A program made the position numbers and the translations under genes. A model generated the notes under the pieces. That model was given only the letters and a program-made list of their open reading frames with translations, ran no database searches and had not been told where the DNA came from. This document shows positions 24,135-32,601 of a stretch of DNA of 64,000 nucleotides, one piece after another (position 1 is the first letter of the stretch; the number at the start of each line of letters is the position of its first letter). The stretch is from Sternotherus odoratus (Eukaryota > Chordata > Testudines > Kinosternidae), in NCBI GenBank assembly GCA_032164245.1, contig JAVMKO010000001.1, positions 166,833,434-166,897,433 of the forward strand, read 5' to 3'.

Positions 24135-24593
24135 CGCCTTCCATCTTAAGCCCCAACCCCATCAGGCTGGCTAGGGGCCTTTTCCCCCACCCCTTGGGTT
24201 GTCCTCCCAGGAGGGGGGTTGTAGGTATCGGTCCCCTACCTTACACCGCGGTGGGCCTGGTCATTCCCCTCCCACAGAAAAGACATTCTGCGGGGAGTGG
24301 TGGTCCTCCTTCCGCTGCTTCCTCCCGCAGGTCGTCACACCACCCGCAGGGGAGCGCTACCCCGGCTCCAGTTGGGGCCTCCAGGCTAGGGTTCCCAGCC
24401 ACCCTCACCTTAGGGGTAACTTTCCCTGCCTCAGTTTCCCCGACCTTCTGGCGCTCAGGGCCCATATCGGGTGTGGTTGGCTCCCGAGGCAGGGCCCACT
24501 ATGCCTCAGTTTCCCCCGTACCCTTGCTCGAGGTTGGGGCCTCATCCATGGGTCTCACCTCCACGGGGTCCTCAGGGGGATCCGTCCCTTGGA
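24135..24593 (-). other. GC-rich gypsy internal remnant, non-coding here
   Basis: Between the protease frame and the truncated 3' LTR. Contains repeated GGGGAAACTGAGGCA-type segments on the minus strand. The purine-rich stretch AAGATGGAAGG directly before the LTR may be the polypurine tract. No RT or integrase motifs. Confidence 0.45.
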
Positions 24594-25160
24594 TCACGGG
24601 GCCCTCGCCCCTGACTTCCCCCAAGCAGGCCCCCCGGGGGTCCATCCACTCTGGTCTCTGCGTCTAGGAGTTTTCTTCTCGGGATCAAGCCCGCCCCTCT
24701 GCTCGGGGGAGCCCCTCTCCCGAGCTCTCAACCCCGGCTTTGGGGTACCCCGGGGCCTCGGACCTCCCACCGGGCCCCAGTCCCTTCCGACCAGCACTGG
24801 GCAAGGTAGCCTGTCCGGTACCCCCACCCTCTGCCAGCGGAAGCGGCCGCTGATCTCCAGGGGTACTCGGGCCACCCTACAGGGCTTCCTGTCACCATGG
24901 ACACACCCCAGGCCCATCGTAGCCCCTGGGACCAGCCATTCAGGGTGGACCAACTCCCGTTTCACTAGGGTGCAAGGAGAGGCCGTATCCAGGAATCCCT
25001 GGTGTGAATTCCCCCCCACCCTGACTGACAGGGTGGGTACCCCTTTACGCCGTCCCTGCCCCCACACCTCGGTCCACCCGCACCATTCCGCCCAGCCACA
25101 TTCCATGACCGGGCAGTCCTGTTTTAAATGGCCGGCTTTCCCACACTGCCAGCAGGTAAG
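24594..25160 (-). pseudogene. Zinc knuckle and retropepsin-type protease region of the gypsy element
   Basis: This continues the gag frame past the TGA. It starts with LTCWQCGKAGHLKQDCP, a CCHC knuckle (C-x2-C-x4-H-x4-C). After a short spacer comes a protease: LSVRVGGNSHQGFLDTASPC, then TLVKRELV, and a flap and C-terminal part ending RLPCPVLVGRDWG. The active-site triad reads Asp-Thr-Ala-Ser rather than the more usual Asp-Thr-Gly-Ser/Thr; DTA also occurs in some retroelements. The frame ends at 24594 without entering RT. In complete relatives RT, RNase H and integrase follow. Confidence 0.7.
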
Positions 25161-25163
25161 TCA

Positions 25164-25945
25164 GGCCATTCTCTCTGGAGCCCCCCGGGGTTCCCCTTTT
25201 TTCTCCTTCCCTTTGGCCGGGAAAGAGTCCATGGGCCGGCGCCCCAAGTCCTGGTCTCTGCGGGGCCGGTCCTCTCCCCAGGGTCCCTCAGCCTCCACAT
25301 ACTCTTCAGTCAGGCGCACCGCAGCCTCTACTGTTTCTGGCTGGTGCCTCCGGACCCAGATCCGTACAGTCTCTGGGAGGCTTTGCAGAAACTGCTCCAA
25401 GAGTATGGAGTCCATTATCTCCTCCCCTGACCAGGCCTCAGCCAGCGCGTTGCCCAGTCCTTCAGCCTCTGGGCAAACGCCTGGGGCCGCAGCGGGCCGG
25501 TATTTCTCCGCAGACAAGCCGACCCGGTCCAAGATGGCCACCCTCACGGCCTCATAATTTTGGGCCTCAACTGTCCCCAGGGCCATATAGGCCTTCTGGG
25601 CTTCACCCACGAGATACGGAGCCAGGCGGAGGGCCCACGTGGTCCGGTCCCACCCGGTCGATGTGGCCACCCTCTCGAAAGTCCCCAGAAAGGCATCAGG
25701 GTCATCCGCTGGCTCATTTTGCAGAGTGCCCAGCCCAGCGGCCGGATGCCTCCTCCTGCCCCTGGACTCACCAGCTGTTGCAGGAGTGTTGCTTGGGTAT
25801 TCGCCTGTTCCTTGATGAAGTCGTGCAGGGTCTTTTGCTGCTCGGCCTGGGCCTGCTGCATTGCCTGGTGGGTTTGCTGCATGGCCTGCATGGCCTGCTG
25901 GGTCTGCTTCTGCTGGTCGATGAGCCACTGCAGGGTCCCCTCCAT
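25164..25945 (-). pseudogene. gag of Gmr1-like gypsy element with SCAN-like capsid segment (frameshifted)
   Basis: The start is ATG at 25945-25943 (MEGTLQWLIDQQKQTQQAMQ), followed by a Gln-rich coiled coil to about residue 60. A one-base shift near 25714 moves the frame from ...GWALCKM to ADDPDAFLGTFERVATSTGW. The capsid region then reads LAPYLVGEAQKAYMAL, YEAVRVAILDRVGLSAEKYR and LLEQFLQSLPETVRIWVRRH. The last piece, with QPETVEAAVRLTEEYVE, closely parallels the SCAN domain helix pattern (LEQFL-x-x-LP, WV-x-x-H-x-P, EEAV). The gag ends at an in-frame TGA (25161-25163) just before the zinc knuckle. The probable cause is CpG decay of an Arg codon; programmed readthrough is less likely. Confidence 0.75.
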
Positions 25946-25979
25946 TGCCGGGCCACCAACCACGTCGCTGGTGTCGTCT

Positions 25980-25997
25980 GTCCCGGACAAGCCCCCA
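25980..25997 (-). other. Primer-binding site, tRNA-Pro type
   Basis: On the minus strand TGGGGGCTTGTCCGGGAC. This differs at two positions from the usual tRNA-Pro primer site, and it lies two bases inside the 5' LTR. It confirms the orientation and the LTR boundary. Confidence 0.75.
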
Positions 25998-25999
25998 CG

Positions 26000-26499
26000 T
26001 GTAAGTGGGCCTCTGACCGCCCTCTTCAAAACACAGGCAGGAGACTGCTTTTTGGCTTCACCGGTGTCTTTTATTGGTTCACACACAGTGCAAAACCCCC
26101 ACCACCTATATACAGCTATCTATAGAAGTAGAGCTCAGGCTCAACCCTTAGCTTGGCTGGCCCCAGGAATAGCTAGCCCTTGCAGGCTTCCAGTCCTTGC
26201 TAGCTTCCTCAGCAGCTACTTGGTGCCCTGCACCTTCTCTCTCTGTCTCTCTTTCTCCTTCTCCTTCCTACCTCTCTCTACCTCTCCCACACTCCCCACA
26301 CTGGCTTCCTCCCTAGCAGGCCTTATATCCTCTGGAGGCTGCCAGGTGGAGCACATTAAGCCCTCTGCAGCCCAGGGCTACAGCGACGTGGCTGATTAGC
26401 CTTCCCTAGCAGGCCGGGCTAGCAGAGGCTTTTGGCTTTTGCAGGGCAAGGAGGGAGCAGGGGCTGACTCAGCAGGCGCTGGGTCAGCTGCCTGCTACA
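26000..26499 (-). repeat. 5' LTR of the Gmr1-like gypsy element
   Basis: On the plus strand it reads TGTAAGTGGGCC ... CTGCCTGCTACA. On the coding strand it therefore starts TGTAGCAGGCAGC and ends TTACA, the usual TG...CA termini. About 500 bp, with a T/C-rich stretch (26230-26290). The adjacent host bases are CTTAC. Confidence 0.75.
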
Positions 26500-26770
26500 C
26501 TTACCCATAGTGCAGCACTCGAAATGGTGCCTGCTGGGGACTCCGGGAACTGTGGGATAGGTACCCACAGTGCAACACTCGCTATGTCGATGCTTGCAAC
26601 AGTTGTGCGGCCAGACACTGTCGACTTGCTGTGCTTTGTGGGGACACACAAAATCGACTCTATACAGTCTGCTTTAAAAAATCGACTTAAAGGAAATTGA
26701 CCTACTGCTGTAGTGAAGACATACCCTTATTATAATTGGTATGCTAATGTACAACTTATTTTTACTTTTT

Positions 26771-26787
26771 TTCTTCTTCTTCTTCTT
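26771..26787 (+). repeat. (CTT)n microsatellite in the Penelope tail
   Basis: Five to six CTT units, absent from the sister copy at 20690, so they arose after insertion. Confidence 0.8.
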
Positions 26788-26832
26788 TTCTGTGTGTATA
26801 AATGCATCTTACTTCTGTTCCATTCTATGCAT

Positions 26833-26860
26833 CCTATGAAGTGGGCTATAGTCCACGAAA
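26833..26860 (+). ncRNA. Hammerhead-like motif cut by the DIRS insertion
   Basis: CCTATGA, helix II GTGGGC-TATA-GTCCAC (one G-U type pair), GAAA, and then the DIRS element begins at 26861. The helix III part (CTTATGCTG) is found at 32781 on the other side. Confidence 0.5.
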
Positions 26861-26890
26861 AAGAACAGTTACTTACCTCGTAACGTTGGT

Positions 26891-27067
26891 TCTTCGAGAT
26901 GTGTTGCTCATGTCCATTCCAAGATGTGTGTGCGTTCCGCGCATGCACGGTCCGGAAAGCTTTTCCCCAGCGGTACCCGTAGGGTCGGCAGGGGCGACCC
27001 CTGGAGTGGCACCCTTATGGCCATGCATATATGCCCCTGCCGACCCTCCCCCGCTCAGTTCCTTCTT
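26891..27067 (+). repeat. Left inverted terminal repeat of DIRS
   Basis: About 177 bp, almost identical to the reverse complement of 32602-32773 (for example GCATGCACGGTCCGGAAAGC and the segment around GGTCGGCAGGGGCGACCCCT). The outermost 30 bp on the left (26861-26890) are unique to this end and are repeated only in the complementary region. Confidence 0.9.
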
Positions 27068-27103
27068 GCCGGTACTCCGACAGAGGGGAGGCGGGTGGGA
27101 TTC

Positions 27104-27202
27104 GGAATGGACATGAGCAACACATCTCGAAGAACCAACGTTACGAGGTAAGTAACTGTTCTTTCTTCTTCGAGTGCTTGCTCATGTCCATTCCAAGATG
27201 TG
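27104..27202 (+). repeat. Internal complementary region of DIRS
   Basis: 27104-27163 (60 nt) is the reverse complement of the left end 26861-26920, and 27164-27202 (39 nt) is the reverse complement of the right end 32741-32779. The two pieces abut at GTTCTT/TCTTCTTCG. This is the template that DIRS elements use to restore their ends on a circular intermediate. Confidence 0.93.
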
Positions 27203-27214
27203 ACTTACGAGCAG

Positions 27215-28330
27215 TCATCTCGGAGGAGGGTGAGGAGTACTCTGAGTACCTGTTAACAGGACCGCTTGTCCCACAGCTGCGTCCTCCATCGACTGCTGCA
27301 CGATGGCGTAGTGCGAAGTGAAGGTGTGCACCGAAGACCACGTCGCTGCTCTACAGATGTCGACGATCGGAATGTGCGCCAGGAACGCCGTGGATGCGGC
27401 CTGAGCTCTGGTCGAATGCGCTGTCAGTGCTGGTGGAGTAGCATTCGAAAGGTTATAAGACAATTTGATACAAGATGTAATCCAGGCCGAGAGGCGCTGA
27501 GTAGAAATTGGTAACCCCTTCATCCTTTCTGCCACTGAAATAAAGAGTTGCGGAGATTTACGAAAAGACTTGGTTCTTTCTATGTAAAAGGCTAAAGCTC
27601 TCTTTACATCTAACGAGTGAAGCATTCTTTCCCTGTTATCCGCATGGGGTTTGGGAAAAAACACAGGTAGGAACACATCTTGGTTCAAATGAAAGGGTGA
27701 GACTACTTTGGGCAGGAAGGCCGGGTGTGGGCGTAACTGGACCTTATCCTTATGAAAGATCGTATAGGGCGGTTCGGAAGTGAACGCCCTAATCTCAGAG
27801 ACTCTGCGTGCAGAAGTGATTGCCACTAAAAACGCGGTCTTCCAAGAGAGGTAAGAAAGGGGGCAGGAGGATATGGGTTCGAACGGAGGTTTCATTAGGG
27901 CCTTTAGAACCAGGTTGAGGTCCCATGGGGAGGCCGGTTGACGTATTTGAGGATACAACCTCTCCAAACCTTTAAGGAATCTGCCAACCAGAGGGTCACT
28001 AAAGACTGAGTTACCCCCAACACCCGGATGGAACGCCGAAATGGCGGCCAGGTGTACCCGAACGGTGGAGAGCGCTAATCCTTGCTGTTTCAGTTCAAGG
28101 AGGTAATCCAGAATAGTGGAGATCGAAGAAGACAGGGGATCCACCCCCTTGTTCTGAGACCACAGTGAGAAGCGCTTCCATTTGGCAGTGTAGGTTCCCC
28201 TCGTGGACGGTTTCCTGCTACCCAGGAGGACATTCCTGACTGAATCCGAGCACTGAAGCTCTGCTGGGTTCAGCCACGGATATACCACGCCGTGAGGTGG
28301 AGAGACTGTAGGTTGGGATGTAACATCCTC
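27215..28330 (-). CDS. DIRS tyrosine recombinase
   Basis: The end of the long frame 27215-30121 carries the recombinase from about 28330. The N-terminal core-binding part reads SDSVRNVLLGSRKPSTRGT, YTAKWKRFSLWSQ, and LDYLLELKQQGLALSTVRVH. The catalytic part has the first Arg in ITSARRVSEIRAF (27795-27815), the His-x-x-Arg box in TAHSTRAQAAS (27407-27420) and the nucleophile Tyr in HTFTSHYAIV (27308-27310). All four hallmark residues are present and the frame has no stop. This enzyme joins the circular DNA intermediate into the target and replaces the integrase of LTR elements. Start not certain: it overlaps the RT/RNase H frame, and translation may rely on frame change or an internal start. 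Confidence 0.87.
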   Translation of the reverse strand, partial: EDVTSQPTVSPPHGVVYPWLNPAELQCSDSVRNVLLGSRKPSTRGTYTAKWKRFSLWSQNKGVDPLSSSISTILDYLLELKQQGLALSTVRVHLAAISAFHPGVGGNSVFSDPLVGRFLKGLERLYPQIRQPASPWDLNLVLKALMKPPFEPISSCPLSYLSWKTAFLVAITSARRVSEIRAFTSEPPYTIFHKDKVQLRPHPAFLPKVVSPFHLNQDVFLPVFFPKPHADNRERMLHSLDVKRALAFYIERTKSFRKSPQLFISVAERMKGLPISTQRLSAWITSCIKLSYNLSNATPPALTAHSTRAQAASTAFLAHIPIVDICRAATWSSVHTFTSHYAIVQQSMEDAAVGQAVLLTGTQSTPHPPPR

Positions 28331-29627
28331 CCGTGGTCTTGGGAGATCAGTGTTGGTGACAGGGGAAGTGTTACCGGCGTCGTCACACAGAGAGACAACA
28401 GGGTCATGTACCAGTGTTGCCGAGGCCAAGCTGGTGCTATCAGTATGACAGAAGCCTTGTCCTGACGGACCTTCATCAGTACTTTGTGCACAAGGGGGAA
28501 CGGGGGAAATGCATAAAGCAGACCCCCCGTCCATAGAACGTGAAACGCATCCCCCTCTGAACCTGGGCTGAGGTTGAGGAGGGAACAAAACCTGTGGCAC
28601 TTCCTGTTGGCCTTTGTGGCGAACAGGTCGAGGCGGGGAAACCCCCACCTTTGGAAAATCGAATGGACAACATCGGGCCTGAGGGACCATTTGTGACCCC
28701 GGAATGAGCGGCTCAGGGAGTCCGCCAGAACGTTCTGAACCCCCGGAAGGTAGGCCGCCGTGAGGGAAATCCCTCTGGGGATGCAGAACTCCCAGAGGGC
28801 GAGGGCTTCCTTGCACAGGCGAGAGGAGCGAGCACCACCCTGTTTGTTTATATAAAACATCGAGGCTGTGTTGTCTGTTAGGACTGACACGCTCTTGTCC
28901 CTCAAGAGTGACTGGAACGTCTGGCATGCCAGGTGAACTGCTCTGAGCTCTCGAACATTTATGTGGAGGGACAGCTCCTCCTGGGACCAGAGGCCCTGAG
29001 TCGTGGTCTTCCCCAGGTGAGCTCCCCAGCCTAGAGCAGAAGCGTCTGTCACCAGCGTAATGGACGGTTGAGGCTTGTGAAAGGGCACCCCGCTTCCCAG
29101 AGATCTGGGCTGGAGCCACCAGTGAAGGGACTGTCTTACCTTTAATGGTAGAGTCACTACGAGGTCGAGGGGATCTCTGCGCTGGTTGTAGACCTTTGCG
29201 AACCAGGCTTGCAGAGGACGCAGGCGGAGCCTTGCGAACGGCACCACGTAAGTGCACGCCGCCATATGTCCCATCAGGACCATACAGTTTCTTGCTGTAG
29301 TCATGGGAAACCGAAGAAGTGGTTGAATAATGTCCGCCATGGCCTTGGCCCGAGAGGGAGGTAGGAAGGCCCTTGCACAGCGAGAGTCTAGTATCACCCC
29401 GATAAACTCGATCCTCTGGGTAGGAATGAGGGTTGACTTTGGTACATTCAGAATGAGGCCCAGTTTTAGGAAGGTGGCTCTGATGAACGTTATTTGCGTC
29501 AGAAGCAGCTCCCTTGACTTTGCTCTGATGAGCCAATCGTCCAGGTAAGGGTAAACATGGATGCCGTTCCGTCTGAGAAATGCTGCGACTACCGCCATGC
29601 ATTTCGTGAATACCCTTGGAGCTGAGG
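28270..29627 (-). CDS. DIRS RT C-terminal half, RNase H and following domain
   Basis: A frame shifted by one relative to the upstream half. It begins VFTKCMAVVAAFLRRNGIHV, then the catalytic box YPYLDDWLIRAKS (29533-29550), RIEFIGVILDSRCARAFLP, the connection TLPLKVRQSLHWWLQP and an RNase H domain (SITLVTDASALGWGAHLGK, LHINVRELRAVHLA, VSVLTDNTASMFYINKQGG, LPGVQNVLADSLSR). After it comes RWGFPRLDLFATKANRKCHR ... VILIAPAWPRQHWYMTLL, the region that in DIRS elements is described as a methyltransferase-like domain. RNase H acidic residues (TDAS, NVRE, TDNT, LADS) are all present. Stop at 28270, overlapping the recombinase frame, as is usual for DIRS. Confidence 0.85.
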
Positions 29628-30121
29628 ACGGTAAACTGGTAATGTCGGGATCCTATCACGAACCTCAGGAATCGTCTGTGACTCGGGATGATGGAAATAT
29701 GGAAATATGCGTCTTTTAAGTCGAGGGCGGCGAACCAATCTCCATGATCCATAGCGGGAATTATGACAGCTAAGGAGAGCATGCGAAACTTAAGCTTCTT
29801 TATGTAGGAGTTGAGGCCTCGCAAGTCCAGGATGGGGCGAAGACCTCCTTTGGCCTTCGGGATAAGGAAATAACGGGAGTAGTACCCCTTGCCCCGAAAT
29901 TCTTGAGGAACCTCCTCTATGGCACCCAAAGACAAGAGGGTATGGACCTCCTGATCTAGGAGTTGCTCGTGAGATGGGTCCCTGAAGAGGGACGGGCATG
30001 GGGGGTGGGTGGGAGGGAGAACAGAGAATTGGATAGAGTATCCCATCTCTACCAGGCTGAGAACCCACTTGTCCGAGGTGATAAAGGACCATGCCTGGTA
30101 GAAATGGGATAGACGGTTCAC
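29628..30121 (-). pseudogene. DIRS reverse transcriptase, N-terminal half (broken)
   Basis: Frame from 30121: NRLSHFYQAWSFITSDKWVL, then the entry segment YSRYFLIPKAKGGLRPILDL, RGLNSYIKKLKFRMLSLA, and the first catalytic motif AALDLKDAYFHISI. It reaches HYQFTVLSS and then loses phase. Comparison with the following motif shows that the segment normally between TVL and the 'VFTKCM' helix, which holds the conserved Pro-Phe-Gly turn of RT, is missing. The loss also shifts the frame by one. The RT of this copy is therefore inactive. The same frame stays open by chance through 28270 and re-enters the recombinase. Confidence 0.8.
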
Positions 30122-30176
30122 AAAAGGGGAGGAAGCTAAGCGACTGGAGGTTGGCTCGGCGTCCCCGGGCGCAACT

Positions 30177-32435
30177 TCAAAAGTTCGGCCTGGGTCCAGG
30201 AGGATGGTTATTCCCTGGGCCCTGGGACTGACGGGACGAGGAGCGCTGTTGCCCCCTGCCAGCCCCCCGTCCGCCTCTTCTAGGTTGGTCTCTCCTATAA
30301 GGAGGAACCTGATATGGTCTAGTTGGAGGTGGTGGTGGGGGAGGCCTGAAGGGTCTCCTTTGCCCTTGTGGAGTATGGAGCCCCAGCGAGCGCAGCATCG
30401 CTCTCGAGTCCTTCATCGATTGTAACTTTTTATCCGTGTCTTCCGCAAACAACCCTCGTCTGTCGAAGGGCAGGTCTTGGATGGTCGCCTGCACTGGTGG
30501 TGGGATGCCTGATACGTGAAGCCATGCCCCCCGCCGCATGGCTACTGCCGTACCCAACTGCCGGGATGCCGAGTCCGCGGCATCTAGAGCATCTTGCAGA
30601 GCAGCCCTGGAGACCAACTTGCCCTCTTGAACGACCGCTCTGAACTCTTGCACTGATTCTTTAGACAGGGCCCCCTCAAACTTAGCCATTGTAGACCATG
30701 TATTATACGAATATCGCCCTAGGGCGGCCTGCTGGTTGGCAATACGAAGTTGCAGGGCCGCAGACGAATAAACCTTCCTCCCCCACAAGTCCAACTTCTT
30801 CGAGTCGTGGGACTTCGGGGTAGGCCCCGTCTGTCCCTGACGCTCGCGATGGTTCACAGCGTCCGCTACTAAGGAACCAGGCGGGGGGTGGGTAAACAGG
30901 TATTCGTACCCTTGCCTGGGTGCGAAGTATCGTCGTTCTACCCCCCTTGCTGTCGGGGGAAGAGAGGAAGGGGTCTGCCATAGCGTTTCCAAGGTGGATT
31001 TGATCTTTTTCATGAAGGGCAGGGCGATTTGAGGTGGGGAGTCCGAGGAGAGGATATCCATGTTAGGGTCCTCTTCCTCCTCCTTCACTTCCTCCGTTTG
31101 TAAATTGAGATTGTGGGCCACTCTCTTTAGTAAGTCCTGGTGGCCTCTGAGGTCCATAGGGGGCAAGCTATAGGATGTCCCCGCTACCGCATCGTCCGGG
31201 GATGAGGAAGAGGAGGCCGGCTGCTGGTTCTCCACCGGGAGGTCCTCCTGAAAGGGTTGTTGGTCTGCCTCCATCTCCTGCTGGTCGTGTCCCTGGGACG
31301 TGGAAAAGGAGGGTCCGGGTAGCTGATCCTCTCCCAATTCTGATTGGGGCCTAGTCACCGTGGCGCACACTGGACCTCTCGGCACCGAGGGCCATGAGGT
31401 TACCGAGGGGGGGCCTTGTGCCTGGTGATACGCAAAAGGTGTCCAGAATGGCCATTGAGTGGTACCTTGCGCATCCGCCACATAATGTTGTCGGTGCCGG
31501 CGGTGCGAGGAATGGCGGTGCCGGGAGTGGTGCCGTCGGGGTGAACGATGACTATGACGGGACCTAGTACGAGAAGAGGAAGCATCGGACTCTGAAGAAT
31601 ATTCCGACTGGGACCAGGGCGGTGCCGCGCCGTCCAGTGCCATGATTCTGCCATAAGCATCCAGCTTCCCAGGGAATACAGGAGGACGCGGTGCCGGATA
31701 AGTCGGTGCCGGAGCCAACGGTACCGCGGACATAGCTGGAGCCGCTATGTTCGACACTTGCGGTGCCGTAGTCACTGGCGGTGATATTACAGGGGCCCCA
31801 ACACGAGGGACCGGTGCCGGGGCGACGAATTCCGGTGCCGGGTCCGAAGTCAGCACAATAAGGTCCGCAGCGGCAACGAACGCCTCCGGGGTAGATGGGA
31901 GTTCGAGCCCGGGCGTTTCGTTCTCAAGAGGGAGTCCCGCGTCAGGGGAAACCGCTCTTGGCTCCAGTGCCGCCGGTGCCGGTGCGAGCTCTACACGGGG
32001 CCGCCTCGCGCGCTCCGGAGCTACCAGCACCCCTGAGGGATCACCCGTGGACTTACGCACCGGGGAGCGCCCTCTCGCCTTCTTAGAAGGCACCGGAGAT
32101 TGAGATCGGTGCCTTCTAGATGGTCCTGTGCCGTGCCGAGGAGACCGGTGCCGAGAGGTCCTCGCGGCCTTTGGTGCCGCAGTACCGCGGACCGATGCCG
32201 GTGTGCTGCATGAGGTCGACGGCTCCGAGTGAGGTTGCAGGGCAGACTCCATGAGTAACAGCTTCAACCTAGAGTCTCGCTCCTTTTTGGTGCGGGGTTT
32301 GAAGCCCTTGCAAATGGTGCACCGGTCCGTTTGGTGACCCTCCCCGAGGCACTTCAAGCAGCGGGAGTGAGGGTCACTAATGGGCATGGGCTTCCCGCAG
32401 GTCTTACACGGTTTAAACCCTGACGCCCCAGGCAT
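30177..32435 (-). CDS. DIRS gag-like protein (ORF1)
   Basis: 752 codons, intact. The N-terminus has a Cys/His zinc-binding cluster: FKPCKTCGKPMPISDPHSRC, then LKCLGEGHQTDRCTICKGF. Next comes a Lys/Arg-Ser-rich region (residues about 85-130: RTSRHRSPRHGTG, RRHRSQSPVPSKK), a long Pro/Ala-rich segment, a second Arg-Ser/His block (SRTRSRHSHRSPRRHHS), an acidic patch (VKEEEEDPNMDI) and a C-terminal half with AALQLRIANQQAALGRY and SFDRRG-like basic text ending in GRGAGRGQQR. The Ser-Arg tracts and terminal Gly-Arg tract suggest nucleic-acid binding and packaging. The start is the first Met, 20 codons before the Cys cluster. The stop lies about 55 bp before the RT frame. Confidence 0.8.
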   Translation of the reverse strand: MPGASGFKPCKTCGKPMPISDPHSRCLKCLGEGHQTDRCTICKGFKPRTKKERDSRLKLLLMESALQPHSEPSTSCSTPASVRGTAAPKAARTSRHRSPRHGTGPSRRHRSQSPVPSKKARGRSPVRKSTGDPSGVLVAPERARRPRVELAPAPAALEPRAVSPDAGLPLENETPGLELPSTPEAFVAAADLIVLTSDPAPEFVAPAPVPRVGAPVISPPVTTAPQVSNIAAPAMSAVPLAPAPTYPAPRPPVFPGKLDAYGRIMALDGAAPPWSQSEYSSESDASSSRTRSRHSHRSPRRHHSRHRHSSHRRHRQHYVADAQGTTQWPFWTPFAYHQAQGPPSVTSWPSVPRGPVCATVTRPQSELGEDQLPGPSFSTSQGHDQQEMEADQQPFQEDLPVENQQPASSSSSPDDAVAGTSYSLPPMDLRGHQDLLKRVAHNLNLQTEEVKEEEEDPNMDILSSDSPPQIALPFMKKIKSTLETLWQTPSSLPPTARGVERRYFAPRQGYEYLFTHPPPGSLVADAVNHRERQGQTGPTPKSHDSKKLDLWGRKVYSSAALQLRIANQQAALGRYSYNTWSTMAKFEGALSKESVQEFRAVVQEGKLVSRAALQDALDAADSASRQLGTAVAMRRGAWLHVSGIPPPVQATIQDLPFDRRGLFAEDTDKKLQSMKDSRAMLRSLGLHTPQGQRRPFRPPPPPPPTRPYQVPPYRRDQPRRGGRGAGRGQQRSSSRQSQGPGNNHPPGPRPNF

Positions 32436-32601
32436 AACCTGACGCCAGGGAACAACGAACTAACTAACTACACTATCTATAAACACTACTACTCTAAAGA
32501 ACTATACAACGAACTATAAACACTAAATACCTAACTAACTAGATCAAAGATACCGCTAAGTAGCTGAGAAGAGCGCTGTTCCAGCGACCGCCAAGGACGG
32601 A

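Larger units (their letters stand above)
23942..26499 (-). mobile_element. Ty3/gypsy (Gmr1-like) LTR retrotransposon, pol-deleted
   Basis: The element runs right to left: 5' LTR 26000-26499, primer-binding site, gag, zinc knuckle, protease, about 0.45 kb of linker, then a truncated 3' LTR 23942-24134. RT, RNase H and integrase are missing, so the internal region is only 1.87 kb. The gag has a SCAN-like capsid segment, which points to the Gmr1-like branch from which vertebrate SCAN domains are thought to derive. It is inserted in the Harbinger element; the flank duplication cannot be read because the left LTR is incomplete. It contains one frameshift and one in-frame stop, so it is dead. Confidence 0.8.
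22475..26726 (+). mobile_element. Harbinger-type DNA transposon carrying a Myb/SANT-like gene, interrupted by a gypsy element
   Basis: The left end is GGGCTGGTCCCCACTACAGC. The reverse complement of the right end is GGGTATGTCTTCACTACAGC. The flanks are TAA (22472-22474) and TTA (26727-26729). Its own sequence is 22475-23941 and 26500-26726, about 1.7 kb; the rest is the gypsy insertion. It keeps the Myb/SANT-like partner gene of Harbinger systems, but I see no DDE nuclease (HARBI1-type) segment, so it would need transposase in trans. Inserted into a Penelope copy immediately next to another Harbinger MITE. Confidence 0.75.

Noticed and set aside
24199..25557. 452-codon plus-strand ORF
   Set aside because: It is antisense to the gypsy gag-protease, which has clear motifs (CCHC knuckle, protease DTAS); the long plus frame is a GC-rich shadow.
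25560..26399. 279-codon plus-strand ORF
   Set aside because: Antisense to the gypsy gag start, primer-binding site and LTR.
31747..32103. Plus-strand ORF of 118 codons
   Set aside because: Antisense to the DIRS gag gene in a GGTGCC-rich area.
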